Shown: positions 22,464 through 35,699, numbered from the stretch's first letter. The stretch: 64,000 nucleotides of DNA from Stictocephala bisonia (GCA_035578905.1 JAQJVL010001196.1:1-64000), one strand, 5' to 3'. A program made the numbers and translations. Notes: generated from the letters alone by a model not told the origin.

Positions 22464-24050
22464 AATAGCTGTAATAGAAAAAGGTTTAAACGAGAGAAAA
22501 TACTTGTTATTATAATTCTATAAATTTATTTTCATCTACGGCTAACCTTGGGAAGTAAAATTTCTTCAAAGCGTTCCTTAATTATTTCTGTTCCATTGCA
22601 ATCTAGCTGGCCTTGTACATACTCTTACATAATTTACGGACATACAAACAGGATGACAGCATATTACATAGGTAACAAATGTATTTTAACTTTTTAAAAA
22701 TATACACTTTTTGGATTGTTTTCTCTCTTTGCAAGAATTTTGCAAATATAGGGAGGCAACTGTTCTGTTTTTCCTTCAATATCCTTTATCAGCCGACAAA
22801 GGATTGTCCAGTAAGTACGCAGTTTTAGACTGTTTGATAGCCTCAAACAGTGTAAGGGAACATATTCGAATTTCAATTGCGGCACTACCTGTTTGAATCT
22901 CACTGAACTCTGTTCCTGAGTTTCTGATGAGTGCATCATTTATGTAAAGTGAAAATATTCCACTTAGTTTTATCACCATCATACTCCCGCCATTTTGCTT
23001 CATGTCGTAACAAAAATTTTGTTGTGAACATTTAGATGTTCCCTTAATTCTATTTATTTATTTTCTATTTATTTTACTTTATAATGTGATGAAGAAGAGT
23101 CTTATAAAATGCTGATATTAAATTAACATTTTTATTTTTGTCATTATATTGTTGAGTGGGGCTAACATAAATCAGACAAGTATGGATCAAAACATGTAAA
23201 CAACACAATTCACAACAAATTGCAATAAAACACTTACGAATATGAAATGCAATTAATTTCAATACACAGAGCATAACTGGTAGTTTGCATGTCATTGGTC
23301 ATTTGATTAAAATGTGAATTTTTGATCAGTAAGAGCTTGAATACCTCTCTGGTGCTACGAAATATTACAATACGCAGTTAATAATTAATTGATTTCCATA
23401 GATTTATCAAGATAGGTTTGTCCTGAACCTGATACATACTCAAAAGTAATTTCATAAATATAAGACCTGCTCCAGATTGTAATTTATGTTAATAACGAGT
23501 AAATGCCTGTTTAAAATCTATTTAAATAAGTCAATAAATAAATAAAAACATGATAAAAAATATTAAATTAAAAAATCACCAATTGCATTGATTATATTTT
23601 ACCACAAGTTTAGCACGCCAATTATTTGGAGATCAATTGTATTGTGATAATTTATATATATATATATAATAAATAAATAACCTCAGTTTATAATTTATTA
23701 GTTTTTGATCTGTTATTCATGGTAATTTTACAGATTTGAACCTGAATGAAATATAACTTGTCATTAAATTCAACTGAACAAAGTAAGAACAAAGTAAAGT
23801 TGGACAACTCTCCTTATTTTCAATTTTCTTCTCACTAACAATCATTCTTCATCCTGAAAATAATAATAATAAAAAAAAAAAAAAAACTATATACATGTAC
23901 ACCACAAGTATACCACATAAAACTCCTCACTCAAAATCCAATCTTAGAAAATTTCAACAATATTCTCAAATCATTTCAAAAATATAATTAATAATTTGAA
24001 CAATAATGAGTCGTAACAAAGTCCGCAAGAGTTTTTACATTCATTAAACT
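21052..24050. other. Anonymous AT-rich sequence with poly-A tract
   Basis: No gene recognised. It contains a run of about 38 A at 22,423-22,460. Two similar stretches (about 21,180-21,240 and 23,385-23,450, both with ATTTATCA and CATACTCA words) suggest an old dispersed repeat. Overlapping frames at 22,694-23,003 on the minus strand have no recognisable domain. Confidence 0.35.
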
Positions 24051-24054
24051 ATTT

Positions 24055-24265
24055 ACAAAACAAATTTCATTGCTTCAGTAGAGCAAGATACAATGCACAA
24101 GTAAACAGAGCTATTCCAGATCGTTTACATTCAAACTCCAATGTAAAACAACAAGTCTCTAAACAGAACAATGATGCCATGTTTGTTTCCAAAATAAACA
24201 TCCTTTGTTAAAACTTTTCTATTTCCACAGCAGTACCAAGGGAACTTTCGTTCCCTGGAGGGAGG
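24055..24265. repeat. Second copy of the 150-bp repeat family
   Basis: It matches the leader (cttcagtagagcaagatacaatgcacaag) and one 150-bp unit of the array at 7335-7862, including the AGGGAACTTTCGTTCCCT hairpin. Only one unit is present here, so unit number varies between genomic copies. Confidence 0.88.
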
Positions 24266-25052
24266 CCTTCCACTCATAAACCAAATTATTTAGCATTAAT
24301 AAAATAATTGCTTTTAAAATAAATTGAATAATCAATAATTCATTTACAGCATTTATTATTTATACAAAAATGGTTAGCCTAATAACTAAGTATATATTTG
24401 GTATCCAAAACGTAATATTGTAGAAATTAATACATTTTGTTATAATTACTATATTTTTAAAATGTATAACTAAAACTTATAATATATTGCCGTTAGTTTT
24501 CAATGATAAAGTAATATGCTTTTGTAAGACGCGTGTATATGCATTACATTATATATAATTATAGTAATTACCTATAGTAATATATATATTTATATATTAC
24601 TATGGGTCAAAAAAATATATCTTCATGGTTAGGCTGAAGATACCCAGCCGGTCATCACCATTACAAAATATTAGTAATCAGGGCTCTACCGCGTTACGGG
24701 GCTATGTACAGTATGGTGATCAGTCATATTTACATAAATATTCTACTAGGTATATTATGTGTATAGCTCTTTATGTGTAAATTTTATTATTAATAATTAA
24801 GTAATTGATTAAAAACTAGCATTTATTTGTTTTAGTTATGAGACACAATTATCTTATTTGAGGTCATATGTCGTATTATTTTATAACTTAATAAATTAAG
24901 TGTCAATGAAAAAATATAAACAGCATACAAATGCTCATAACTCTTATATACACAATTTATATGCATTGTTGCGAATTAAAATGTAAAGAAACACATTTTA
25001 TATAGAATCTTAATAATAAAAAAATATAAAAAAACACTTAAAATATCTGATA
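24266..25052. other. Anonymous AT-rich sequence
   Basis: No gene recognised; very AT-rich. Confidence 0.3.
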
Positions 25053-28000
25053 GAGTTGTGGAAACTTCTCACTCTCGATACACCTCGAGGGGATATTTTA
25101 TAAAATCCCTGTAACATAAATATCACAATCACTAAACCAATTATAATTTATAGGGTTCTCACTATCAACACCAATACAACCTTGAGAGGATGTTTGACGC
25201 AACTCACGTAATAAGCACTGAAATACTTTTAGTTTAAGGGGTTCTCGCTATCAACAACAATACAGCATCAAGGAGATGTTTGACGCAACTCACGTAATAA
25301 GCACTGAAATAATTTTAGTTTAAAGGGTTCCCGCTATCAACAACAATACAGCATCAAGGAGATGTTTGACGCAACTCACGTAATAAGCACTGAAATACTT
25401 TTAGTTTAAAGGGTTCTCGCTATCAACAACAATACAGCATCGAGGAGATGTTTGACGCAACTCACGTAACAAGAACTGAGATACTAATAATTTAAAAGGT
25501 TTTCGCTATCAACAACAATACAGCATCGAGAAGATGTTTGACGCAACTCACGTAACAAGAACTGAGATACTATTAATTTAAAGGGTTCTTGCTATCAACA
25601 ACAATACAACCTCGAGGGGATGTTTGACGCAAATCACGTAACAAGAACTGAGATACTAATAATTTAAAAGGTTTTCGCTATCAACAACAATACAACCTCG
25701 AGGGGATGTTTGACGCAAATCACGTAACAAGAACTGAGATACTATTAATTTAAAGGGATCTTGCTATCAACAACAATACAACCTCGAGGGGATGTTTGAC
25801 GCAAATCACGTAACAAGAACTGAGATACTAATAATTTAAAAGGTTTTCGCTATCAACAACAATACAACCTCGAGGGGATGTTTGACGCAAATCACGTAAC
25901 AAGAACTGAGATACTAATAATTTAAAAGGTTTTCGCATCAACAACAATACAACCTCGAGGGGATGTTTGACGCAAATCACGTAACAAGCACTGAGATACT
26001 AATAATTTAAAAGGTTTTCGCTATCAACAACAATACAACCTCGAGGGGATGTTTGAAGCAAATCACGTAACAAGCACTGAAATACTAATAATTTAAAGGG
26101 TTCTCGCTATCAACAACAATACAGCATCGAGGAGATGTTTGACGCAACTCACGTAACAAGAACTGAGATACTAATAATTTAAAAGGTTTTCGCTATCAAC
26201 AACAATACAGCATCGAGAAGATGTTTGACGCAACTCACGTAACAAGAACTGAGATACTATTAATTTAAAGGGTTCTTGCTATCAACAACAATACAACCTC
26301 GAGGGGATGTTTGACGCAAATCACGTAACAAGAACTGAGATACTAATAATTTAAAAGGTTTTCGCTATCAACAACAATACAACCTCGAGGGGATGTTTGA
26401 CGCAAATCACGTAACAAGAACTGAGATACTATTAATTTAAAGGGATCTTGCTATCAACAACAATACAACCTCGAGGGGATGTTTGACGCAAATCACGTAA
26501 CAAGAACTGAGATACTAATAATTTAAAAGGTTTTCGCTATCAACAACAATACAACCTCGAGGGGATGTTTGACGCAAATCACGTAACAAGAACTGAGATA
26601 CTAATAATTTAAAAGGTTTTCGCTATCAACAACAATACAACCTCGAGGGGATGTTTGACGCAAATCACGTAACAAGCACTGAGATACTAATAATTTAAAA
26701 GGTTTTCGCTATCAACAACAATACAACCTCGAGGGGATGTTTGAAGCAAATCACGTAACAAGCACTGAAATACTAATAATTTAAATGGTTCTCGCTATCA
26801 ACAACAATACAGCATCGAGGAGATGTTTGACGCAACTCACGTAACAAGAACTGAGATACTAACAATTTAAAGGGTTCTCGCTACCAACAACAATACAGCC
26901 TCGAGAGGATGTTTGACGCAAATCACGTAACAAGCACTGAGATACTAATAATTTAAAGGGTTCTCGCTATCAACAACAATACAGCATCGAGGAGATGTTT
27001 GACGCAACTCACGTAACAAGAACTGAGATACTAATAATTTAAAGGGTTCTCGCTACCAACAAACAATACAGCCTCGAGGGGATGTTTGACGCAAATTACG
27101 TAACAAGCACTGAGATAGTAATAATTTAAAGGGTTCTCGCTATCAAGCCAGAACAATCGTGAGGGGATGTTTGACGCAATTCAAGTAACAATCACTGAGG
27201 CAATTCACGTAACAAGCACTGAGATACTATTAATTTAAAGGGTTCTCGCTATCAACCCTTTCAGTCTCGAGGGGATGTTTGACGCAACTCAAGTAACAAT
27301 CACTGAGGCAACTCACGTAACAAGAACTGAAATAATAATATTTTAAAGGGTTCTCGCTATCAAAAACAATACAGCCTCGAGGGGATGTTTAACGAAAATC
27401 ACGTAACAAGCACTGTGATACTAATAACTTAAAGGGTTCTCGCTATCATCGACAATACAGCCTCGAGGGGATGTTTAACGCAAATCACGTAACAAGCACT
27501 GTGATACTAATAACTTAAAGGGTTCTCGCTATCATCGACAATACAGCCTCGAGGGGATGTTTAACGCAAATCACGTAACAAGCACTGTGATACTAATAAC
27601 TTAAAGGGTTCTCGCTATCATCGACAATACAGCCTCGAGGGGATGTTTAACGAAAATCACGTAACAAGCACTGTGATACTAATAACTTAAAGGGTTCTCG
27701 CTATCATCGACAATACAGCCTCGAGGGGATGTTTAACGCAAATCACGTAACAAGCACTGTGATACTAATAACTTAAAGGGTTCTCGCTATCATCGACAAT
27801 ACAGCCTCGAGGGGATGTTTAACGCAAATCACGTAACAAGCACAGTGATACTAATAACTTAAAGGGTTCTCGCTATCATCGACAATACAACCTCGAGGGG
27901 ATGTTTGACGCAACTCAAGTATCAACCACTGAGAAAACTGACGTAACAAGTACTGATATACTATTAATTTAAAGCATTCTCGCTCTCAATACAAATGCAC

Positions 28001-28100
28001 CCTTGAGAGTATGATTGACGCATCCTCAATGGTTAATAATTAAAATAATAGTAACTCCCTTAACAAGCACTAAGCTACTATTAATTTAAAGGGTTCTTAC
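25053..28100. repeat. 86-bp satellite array with higher-order structure
   Basis: About 35 head-to-tail units of 86 bp share TATCAACAACAATACA, CTCGAGGGGATGTTTGACGC and CACGTAACAAG. Phase marks at 25,611, 25,697, 25,783 and 25,869 give the period. An eight-unit block of about 688 bp from roughly 25,418 is repeated from roughly 26,105: the marker CAGCATCGAGAAGATG recurs at 25,521 and 26,208. A later section (about 27,360-27,900) is made of almost identical units with TATCATCGACAATACAG. The units at both edges are diverged, as expected if homogenisation acts in the middle. No coding potential was found. Confidence 0.96.
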
Positions 28101-28700
28101 TCTTGTACCGTATTTTCCAAAAACAAAAGATTAGCTACAGATTGATTTTTGTTTATCTTTAATTTCTCAAACACAGGAACAAATAAAAAATCATCCGAGA
28201 TAACTTCTTTAGTAAACTTAATTGAAAATTAAAGAAAATAAGCCTCGTTCAACAGAATATAAATGTAAACTCAAAGTTACTTCTTCTCAAAATACTTTGT
28301 TTAAAATCAAAACATAACTAAATCTTTCAATAAAATAAATATTTAACTTTTAATGTATGAAAGAATAGTAGTAATACTATTTCAGATTATATCAAGTTCT
28401 GATAATATAATCTTTATGTATGATTTTGATTGTTTGTTAAGATTATGATTATGCCTCAGGAATCTGTAAAACAACAAGATAACCAATAGTTATTTTGATT
28501 TTTAAAATTTCTTTTTATTATTATTAAATTCTGATCTCTGAGAAAGTTTAATGACTTGTCGCAAGAAGGGCGGTACTTAAAAGAACAAAGGAAGGGAAAA
28601 CTAACAATGAGAAACTAGATAAACTAAAAAAATGTCGAACTTACGTCGCACCCAGAGAACAATCGTGTAGAATTTCACCAGACGCGTGGCATTTCACAAC
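28101..28700. other. Unassigned AT-rich sequence
   Basis: No gene or repeat recognised between the satellite and the GT-rich minisatellite. Confidence 0.35.
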
Positions 28701-28795
28701 TTCTCAAAAAGCTTCCCGTCGGAAAAAAATTCCTAACTTCGAAAAAGAGACGAAGGACGGTTTAAAGAAGTAGTCAACAAAACTACTTGGTATTG

Positions 28796-29300
28796 ACCCA
28801 CCCGCCCACCAATATACATACATTGGTATCCATATGGTACACGTACAGTTGTGATGACCCGCCCGCCCACCCATACACGTAAAGTGGTGATGATCCGCCC
28901 ACCCACCCGTACACGTGCAGTGGTGACGTGTATGGGTGTACGGTGAATCAATGTCACAGTACGTGTAGGGTGGGTGGATCAATCTTACAGTACGTGTAGG
29001 GTGGGTCAATGTCACAGTACGTGTAGGGTGGGTCAATGTCACAGTACGTGTAGGGTGGGTGGATCAATCTTACAGTACGTGTAGGGTGGGTCAATGTCAC
29101 AGTGCGCGTAAGGTAGGTGGGTGGCTTAATTCCACAGTGCGTGTAAATTTATCCACCCACACCCACCTTACACGTATAGTGCTACTGATCCACCCAACCA
29201 CCCATATACGTACAGTGATATTGACCCACCCGCCTGCTCATACACCTACAGCGGTATTGGCCCCCCCCCCACCCATACACGTAAGTGGTATTGATCACTT
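28796..29300. repeat. GT-rich minisatellite with strand switches
   Basis: Units of about 25-32 bp are built on ACGTGTAGGGTGGGTCAATGTCACAGT or its complement. The orientation changes: CCACCC-type units at about 28,796-28,925, GGGTGG-type at 28,930-29,145, then CCACCC-type again to 29,300. The same family is seen at 41,425-41,490, 60,270-60,345 and 62,049-62,575. Open frames across it are products of the repeat. Confidence 0.9.
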
Positions 29301-29345
29301 GAAAAATCTGTACAGTGGTACAGATTATTTGAAAAGGTGGCGGTA

Positions 29346-29707
29346 AAGCAGGGTGACAAAGCCGTTGGACGACTAATCTACGTGGGTTCCCTGTTAGCCT
29401 CGAAACAAAAGGAATCAGAACCAATCAGGGAGCTTCGGGGAGGAAGCAAACGTAACAACGTCACCAAAACCTGTAAATTACAGAAAACGTCGATCCGACT
29501 CGACAGGAAATGATCTTGTTGAAACAAAATTGGTTGTTTTTATTACTATTGGTAAAAATATACTTATTTATTTGACGGGGTAAGATTCTCAATTGTTTCA
29601 AAAAATAAAAATTTCATTTGACAATTTGTAGAGTTGGAACTAATTTTCTATTGCAAGTACCTTTATTAATATTTAAATTTTTCTAAAATTAATGTAACAA
29701 AATATTA
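29346..29707. other. Unassigned sequence
   Basis: No gene or repeat recognised. Confidence 0.3.
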
Positions 29708-29965
29708 TTTCAGTCTCAACACCAATACATCCTCGATGGGAGATTCAACGAAACTCACGTAACAAGGACTTAGATATTATTGATTTATAAGGTTCTTAAG
29801 ATAAACACCAACAAGATGTTTGACGCAACTCATGAAAAAAGATCATTGAACAACTATTAATTTAAAGGATTTTTACTCTCAACACCAATACGGCATCGAG
29901 GGGATGTTTGACACAACTCCCTTAATAAGCATTGAGCACTACCAATGTACTCTTAAAGGCAGAGT
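29708..29965. repeat. Diverged outlying units of the 86-bp satellite
   Basis: About three degenerate units (CTCAACACCAATACATCCTCG, ATGTTTGACGCAACTCATG, CTCAACACCAATACGGCATCG) lie 1.6 kb beyond the main array, separated from it by the GT-rich minisatellite region. They are in the same orientation as the main array. Confidence 0.85.
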
Positions 29966-30678
29966 TTTCTTGGCGGTCTGAAACCGTATTTCACTGAATT
30001 AAGTGGGGAGTAATTCGGGTGACTTCTGGTCTCATTCTGGTCTGAACGAATAAGTTTAGGGTAAGGTGTTCTCAAGTTAAACATAAACATAACTGTCTCT
30101 CTGCCTGTTTCTTCAAAACGTTTGTTTATAAACTGATTTCGACGACTTAAATGCTGAAAAGTTATTAAATATTTTGTCGTAATTACTTCTATGTTTTTAA
30201 AAAATTCTGGTGATTTAATTTAAAAAAATTTCCTTTAATTAGAACAATATTAAATAAATATTTTAAAAACATTAATATACCCTTAAATAAAGATTTACCC
30301 CCACAATACCTATGAATAAAAATTATTTATTTATTTTACAATGCTTTATTACAGACGTTATGTCAAATTACAATAAAGCATTTAGCAATTGAAATACTTT
30401 AACATGCAAAAATACTTATATAATATTTACAACAATAGTTTATGATACTGATAGAATTGCATTCAATACAGTCCTTTACGTCAATTTGCCGAATCCACTT
30501 ATAATTACAATTAATAAAAAATACAATATTTAAATAACAGTCAAAAAATAAAAAAAACAAATATGCAATAGTTCCCAAACAAACAACAAATACAATAACA
30601 AACAATTATTCAACCATAACATTGTAATATAAAACTATGCCCATATATGACTAAATATAAGCAACAAATATAACATAT
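29966..30678. other. Unassigned AT-rich sequence
   Basis: No gene recognised. A short inverted repeat (AATGCTTTATT at about 30,340 with AATAAAGCATT at about 30,372) could fold; its meaning is unknown. Confidence 0.3.
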
Positions 30679-30691
30679 AAACTTAAACTAT
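30679..30691. repeat. Left target-site duplication of the truncated LINE
   Basis: AAACTTAAACTAT, repeated at 32,095-32,107. Confidence 0.85.
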
Positions 30692-32094
30692 ACCTTACCT
30701 CCTTGGCCATTGAAACCCCAGTTGGTTTTTGGCCTCGCCAACAATGCCTCTCCATTCTGCTCTGTTCTTTGCTGCCTCAGGTGTAGTCCCCATTTTGTGA
30801 ATATCTTTGAGGACCTCTCTCCATCTAAGTCTTGGCCTGCCAAGGGGTCTTCTACCTTCTGAGTTCGATCGTTCAATATATTTAATAATGGAGGTATTTT
30901 CTCACCTCCACACATGTCCAGCCCACCTTAGTCTTCTACTTTTCACTAGTGCTACTATGTCTGGGTGAGTGTATATTTCTCTTAATTCTCTGTTCTTTAG
31001 TATTCTCCAAACATCTCCTTCGCATACTGGATCAAAAACTTTCCTTAATACTCTATTTTCAAAGACAATAAGCTTCTTCTCATATTCCTTTGTCAGTGTC
31101 CATGTTTCTGCTCCATATACTGTAGTAACACAGGGAGGAGTATTGTATGGTAGATTTTGATCTTAGTTTTCCTAGACAATATTTTTGATTTAAGTAATTT
31201 CTCTACTGCCCAATAGGTCCTAGAAGCTAAGACTAGTCTATTTTGGATTTCATTTTCCTCTTTTATGTTTTGTGCTAGATTTATGCCAAGGTATTTAAAC
31301 TCTTCAACTTTTTCAAATTCCCACTTGTCCACTTTAATATTTTGTATTCTATTCATTCCCTGTCTTCTGGTTATATGCACATATTTTGTCTTATCCTGGT
31401 TTATTTCTAATCCTACCTTTCTGGTTTCTTGAATGAGCATGTTTGCTAAATTTTCCAGATCTGTTCTACTGTCAACAAGAAGAGCAACGTCATCCGCAAA
31501 AGCTAACACATTTACTTTTGATCCAACATAGATCCCAGCTCTTAAATCTTTTGTCTTCCTGAGTGCATCTTCTAAGACTAGGTTGAAGAGTTGAGGTGAT
31601 ATTCCATCATCTTGGCGAACTTCTGTATTAACTTCAAATCCCTCTGTATATTCTCCATTTACCTTCACTTTACATCTTGATTTATCAATACATATTTGTG
31701 TCAATTTTATAAGCTTATCTGGAATGCCAAACATTTGCATTTTTCATACATTTTCATCCTATTTATGCTATCCTACACTTTTTGAAAATCTATAAATAAT
31801 AGGTGAACATCCTTATTAAACTCCCAATATTTTGAGAGAGATTGTTTTATGGCAAATATTTGGTCTGTAGTAGAGCGACCTTGAACAAATCCTGCTTGGT
31901 GGTCTTTAATATTTTCTTCTATATACTCTTTCAGTATATTTAAGAGGATTTTTGATAGTACTTTATATGCTGAACTTAGAATAGAAATACCTCTATAATT
32001 TTTGCACTCTGTCTTATCACCCTTTTTGAAAATATGTGTTATTAGTGCTTCGTTCCAATCACTGGGTATTGTTTCTTTTCTCCAAAAAGAAAAG
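30692..32094 (-). mobile_element. 5'-truncated LINE (RTE-like) with 13-bp TSD
   Basis: The element lies between perfect 13-bp duplications. On the minus strand it encodes RT from the first palm motif to the C-terminal tail, and nothing of the endonuclease, so truncation occurred during insertion. There is no poly-A tail. The reading frame continues to the last base of the element, and its stop (TAG) is formed with bases of the target duplication. The clade is unassigned; the C-terminal layout is close to RTE-type proteins. Confidence 0.88.
30692..32094 (-). pseudogene. Truncated LINE reverse transcriptase
   Basis: Reading down the minus strand from 32,090, the blocks in order are a fingers region with GDKTECKNYRGISIL (about 32,020-31,970), HQAGFVQGRSTTDQIFA (about 31,900-31,850), a palm A motif damaged by a stop near 31,775, and the main frame 31,740-31,093. 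In that frame DDGISPQLFNLVLEDALRK is the template-grip block, FADDVALLVD (residues 81-90) holds the active site and EFKYLGINL is the thumb entry. After a frameshift near 31,093 the C-terminal RLRWAGHVWR-like and 30,915-30,688 frames continue. The normal QG of the grip block reads DD here, a further sign of decay. No endonuclease is present. Confidence 0.85.
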
Positions 32095-32107
32095 AAACTT
32101 AAACTAT
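32095..32107. repeat. Right target-site duplication of the truncated LINE
   Basis: AAACTTAAACTAT, identical to 30,679-30,691. Confidence 0.85.
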
Positions 32108-33145
32108 GGATACATAAAATAAATAAATAAATATATATTTATATATATGTATATATATATATGTATAACAAATAACATAAAACAATACACTATGTATAAC
32201 AAAAATATATAAACAATAAAAAGCATAAAGGCAATAAATGTATTAAAGAACAAGAACTAGTATAATTTATACTGGGATTCAATAATAATTAACACAGCTT
32301 ATTATTATTGGAGTGTTATATAGAAATAATCAGTCTTGTGCATGCTATATACTATACTATGAAAATACTAAGTTTGAACATTTCCTATTACTACTGATAG
32401 TTGATTTATAAGTAGTCTGCTGGAGGAATTGAATAAATCAAGATTCTGTGAATAATTATTGAACAGTCTAATCATATGATTTACAGGGAACAAAAAACTA
32501 AATTTGTTTAAAAAAAAAAACTTGTCAAGACTAGCAGCATCGGGAGTTGGGCCGGGAGACAGTAAAGTTGACTAATGACAAAAAACCACAATCATCCATC
32601 AAACCATTAACTAGTTTGTTCAGATAAGACATCATCATTTTGTGCCTTTTGTGAAGTGAGACAATATTACAAATGTTCAAAAGTTCTGAGTAAGATACTG
32701 TGGTGGTGTAATGACCGAAAGCCTTGAAATATAAATATCTAACAAATCTCTTCTGAACATAATTTTATCAGAAAAATACAGAAAATATCTGATTACTACA
32801 GATGTAGTGGAAAATAAATCCCAGATGACGACCACTCCATCCTAACTGAAAACAAATATTAAGTAAATTTGTGTAGTATAATTTTACCAAAATCATCCAA
32901 AAAAATACAAAAATTTTATCAAGGTATCCAGAAGGTTTTTTTTGTAGCTTAGAATTATACCCTGGATATTGGGTCCAATTGCGAGCAAACATGCTTTACA
33001 ATGTTTCCCCGATTGTATTTTGTGAATTTCAAATAGTATATAGTCATCAATCATAAAATCAATAGGCTGACATACTATATAGTAGAAGTGTTCTTCTAAG
33101 TAAGAAGTATATATTTCACAATTTACATTGTTTAAAATTGTAACT
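32108..33145. other. AT-rich sequence with TA-rich microsatellite
   Basis: A TA/TATG-rich simple repeat lies at about 32,118-32,165. The rest is AT-rich, and two short minus-strand frames (32,768-33,156) show no domain. Confidence 0.4.
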
Positions 33146-35482
33146 ACTACCCACATGTATCTGGAATTTAACTACTACCCATATGTATCCTAAGTATACA
33201 CGTGTATCCTGAATGTAACTACTACCCACGTGTATCTGGAATGTAACTACTACCCACATGTATCCTGAATGTAACTACTACACACATGTATCTGGAATGT
33301 AACTACTACCCACATGTATGCTGAATGTAACTACTACCCACATGTATCTGGAATGCAACTACTACCCACATGTATCCGGAATGTAACTACTACCCACATG
33401 TATCTGGAATGTAACTACTACCCACATGTATCTGGAATGCAACTACTACCCACATGTATCCGAAATTTAACTACTACCCACATGTATCTGGAATGTAACT
33501 ACTACCCATATGTTTCCTGAATGTAACTACTACTCACATGTATCTGGAATGTAACTACTACCCACATGCCCCCGGAATGTAACTACTACTCACATGTATC
33601 CTGAATGTAACTACTACCCACATGTATCTGGAATGTAACTACTACCCACATGTATCTGGAATGTAACTACTACCCACGTGTATCTGGAATGTAGCTACTA
33701 CCCACATGTATCCTGAATGTAACTACTACCCACGTGTATCTGGAATGTAACTACTACCCACATGTATCCTGAATGTAACAACTACCCACATGTATCTGGA
33801 TTGCAACTACTACCCACATGTATCCGGAATGTAACTACTACCCACATGTATCTGGAATGAAACTACTACCCACATGTATCTGGAATGTAACTACTACCCA
33901 CATGTTTCCTGAATGTAACTACTACCCACATGTATCTGGAATGTAACTACTACCCACATGCACCCGGAATGTAACTACTACTCACATGTACCCGGAATGT
34001 AACTACTACCCACATGTATCTGGAATGTAACTACTACCCACATGTATCCTGAATGTAACTACTACCCACGTGTATCTGGAATGTAACTACTACCCACATG
34101 TATCCTGAATGTAACTACTACCCACATGTATCTGGAATGCAACTACTACCCACATGTATCCGGAATGTAACTACTACCCACATGTATCCGGAATGTAACT
34201 ACTACCCACGTGTATCTGGAATGCAACTACTACCCACATGTATCCGGAATGTAACTACTACCCACATGTATCCTGAATGTAACTACTACCCACGTGTATC
34301 TGGAATGTAACTACTACCCACATGTATCCTGAATGTAACTACTACCCACATGTATCCGGAATGTAACTACTACCCACATGTATCTGGAATGAAACTATTA
34401 CCCACATGTATCTGGAATGTAACTACTACCCAAATGTTTCCTGAATGTAACTACTACCCACATGCACCCGGAATGTAACTACTACTCACATGTATCCTGA
34501 ATGTAACTACTACCCACATGTACCCGGAATGTAACTACTACCCACATGTATCTGGAATGTAACTACTACCCACATGTATCCTGAATGTAACTACTACCCA
34601 CATGTACCCGGAATGTAACTAATACCCACGTGTACCCTGAATGTAACTACTACCCACGTGTATCCGGAATGTAATTACTACCCACGTGTATCCGGAATGT
34701 AACTATTACCTACGTGTCCTGAATGTAACTACTACCCACGTGTATCTGGAATGTAACTACTACCAACGTGTATCCTGAATGTAACTACTACCCACGTGTA
34801 TCCTGAATGTAACTACTACCCACGTGTATCCTGAATGTAACTACTACCCACGTGTATCCGGAATGTAACTATTACCTACGTGTCCTGAATGTAACTACTA
34901 CCCACGTGTATCTGGAATGTAACTACTACCAACGTGTATCCTGAATGTAACTACTACCCACATGTATCCTGAATGTAACTACTACCCACATGTACCCGGA
35001 ATGTAACTAATACCCACGTGTACCCTGAATGTAACTACTACCCACGTGTATCCGGAATGTAATTACTACCCACGTGTATCCGGAATGTAACTATTACCTA
35101 CGTGTCCTGAATGTAACTGCTACCCACGTGTATCTGGAATGTAACTACTACCAACGTGTATCCTGAATGTAACTACTACCCACGTGTATCCTGAATGTAA
35201 CTACTACCCACGTGTATCCTGAATGTAACTACTACCCACGTGTATCCTGAATGTAACTACTACCCACGTGTATCCGGAATGTAACTACTATCCACGTGTA
35301 TCTGGAATGTAACTACTACCCACTTGTATTTGGAATGTAACTACTACCCACGTGTATTCGGAATGTAACTACTACCCACTTGTATCCGGAATGTAACTAC
35401 TACCCACATGTAACCTGAAAGTAACTACTACTCACATGTAACTGGAATGTAACTGCTACCCACTTGTACCCGTAATGTAACT
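33146..35482. repeat. 28-bp minisatellite, about 83 units
   Basis: Head-to-tail units of AATGTAACTACTACCCACAT plus GTATCTGG, GTATCCTG or a variant run for 2.3 kb. Sub-blocks repeat at a larger scale: the run with CTAATACCCACGTGTACCCTG and CCTACGTGTCCTG occurs near 34,620-34,740 and again near 35,000-35,110. The length is not a multiple of three, so translation cycles through three frames and gives repetitive open frames (such as 33,314-33,520) that are not genes. Toward the right end CACGTG replaces CACATG in most units. Confidence 0.97.
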
Positions 35483-35699
35483 ATACTTATCATTTGTTTA
35501 TACTGTCTATTAGAGTGTAATACAATCGAAATTAATAGTTGAACAAATTTATTGCATTTATGAAGTATATGGTATAATTAACCATGTTATAACTTGAAAT
35601 GTGATACACGGAAGTTTATTCATCCTGAAAATATTCTAAGAATATTTAAGTATTATTACGGTCCTAATAAACAAGGCGACTACACCTTTAGTGACTAGT
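35483..35699. other. Unassigned AT-rich sequence
   Basis: No gene or repeat recognised. Confidence 0.3.

Noticed and set aside
22694..23003. Overlapping minus-strand ORFs of 75-81 codons
   Set aside because: No conserved motif; they overlap in different frames and may be chance.
25053..28100. CRISPR array
   Set aside because: Units of 86 bp are repeated along their whole length with no unique spacers, and the surroundings are eukaryotic.
28704..29424. Several ORFs rich in Thr, His and Gly
   Set aside because: Translations of the GT-rich minisatellite.
33314..33520. Repetitive open frames rich in Tyr, Cys and Asn (also 34,098-34,310)
   Set aside because: They are translations of the 28-bp minisatellite, cycling through frames.
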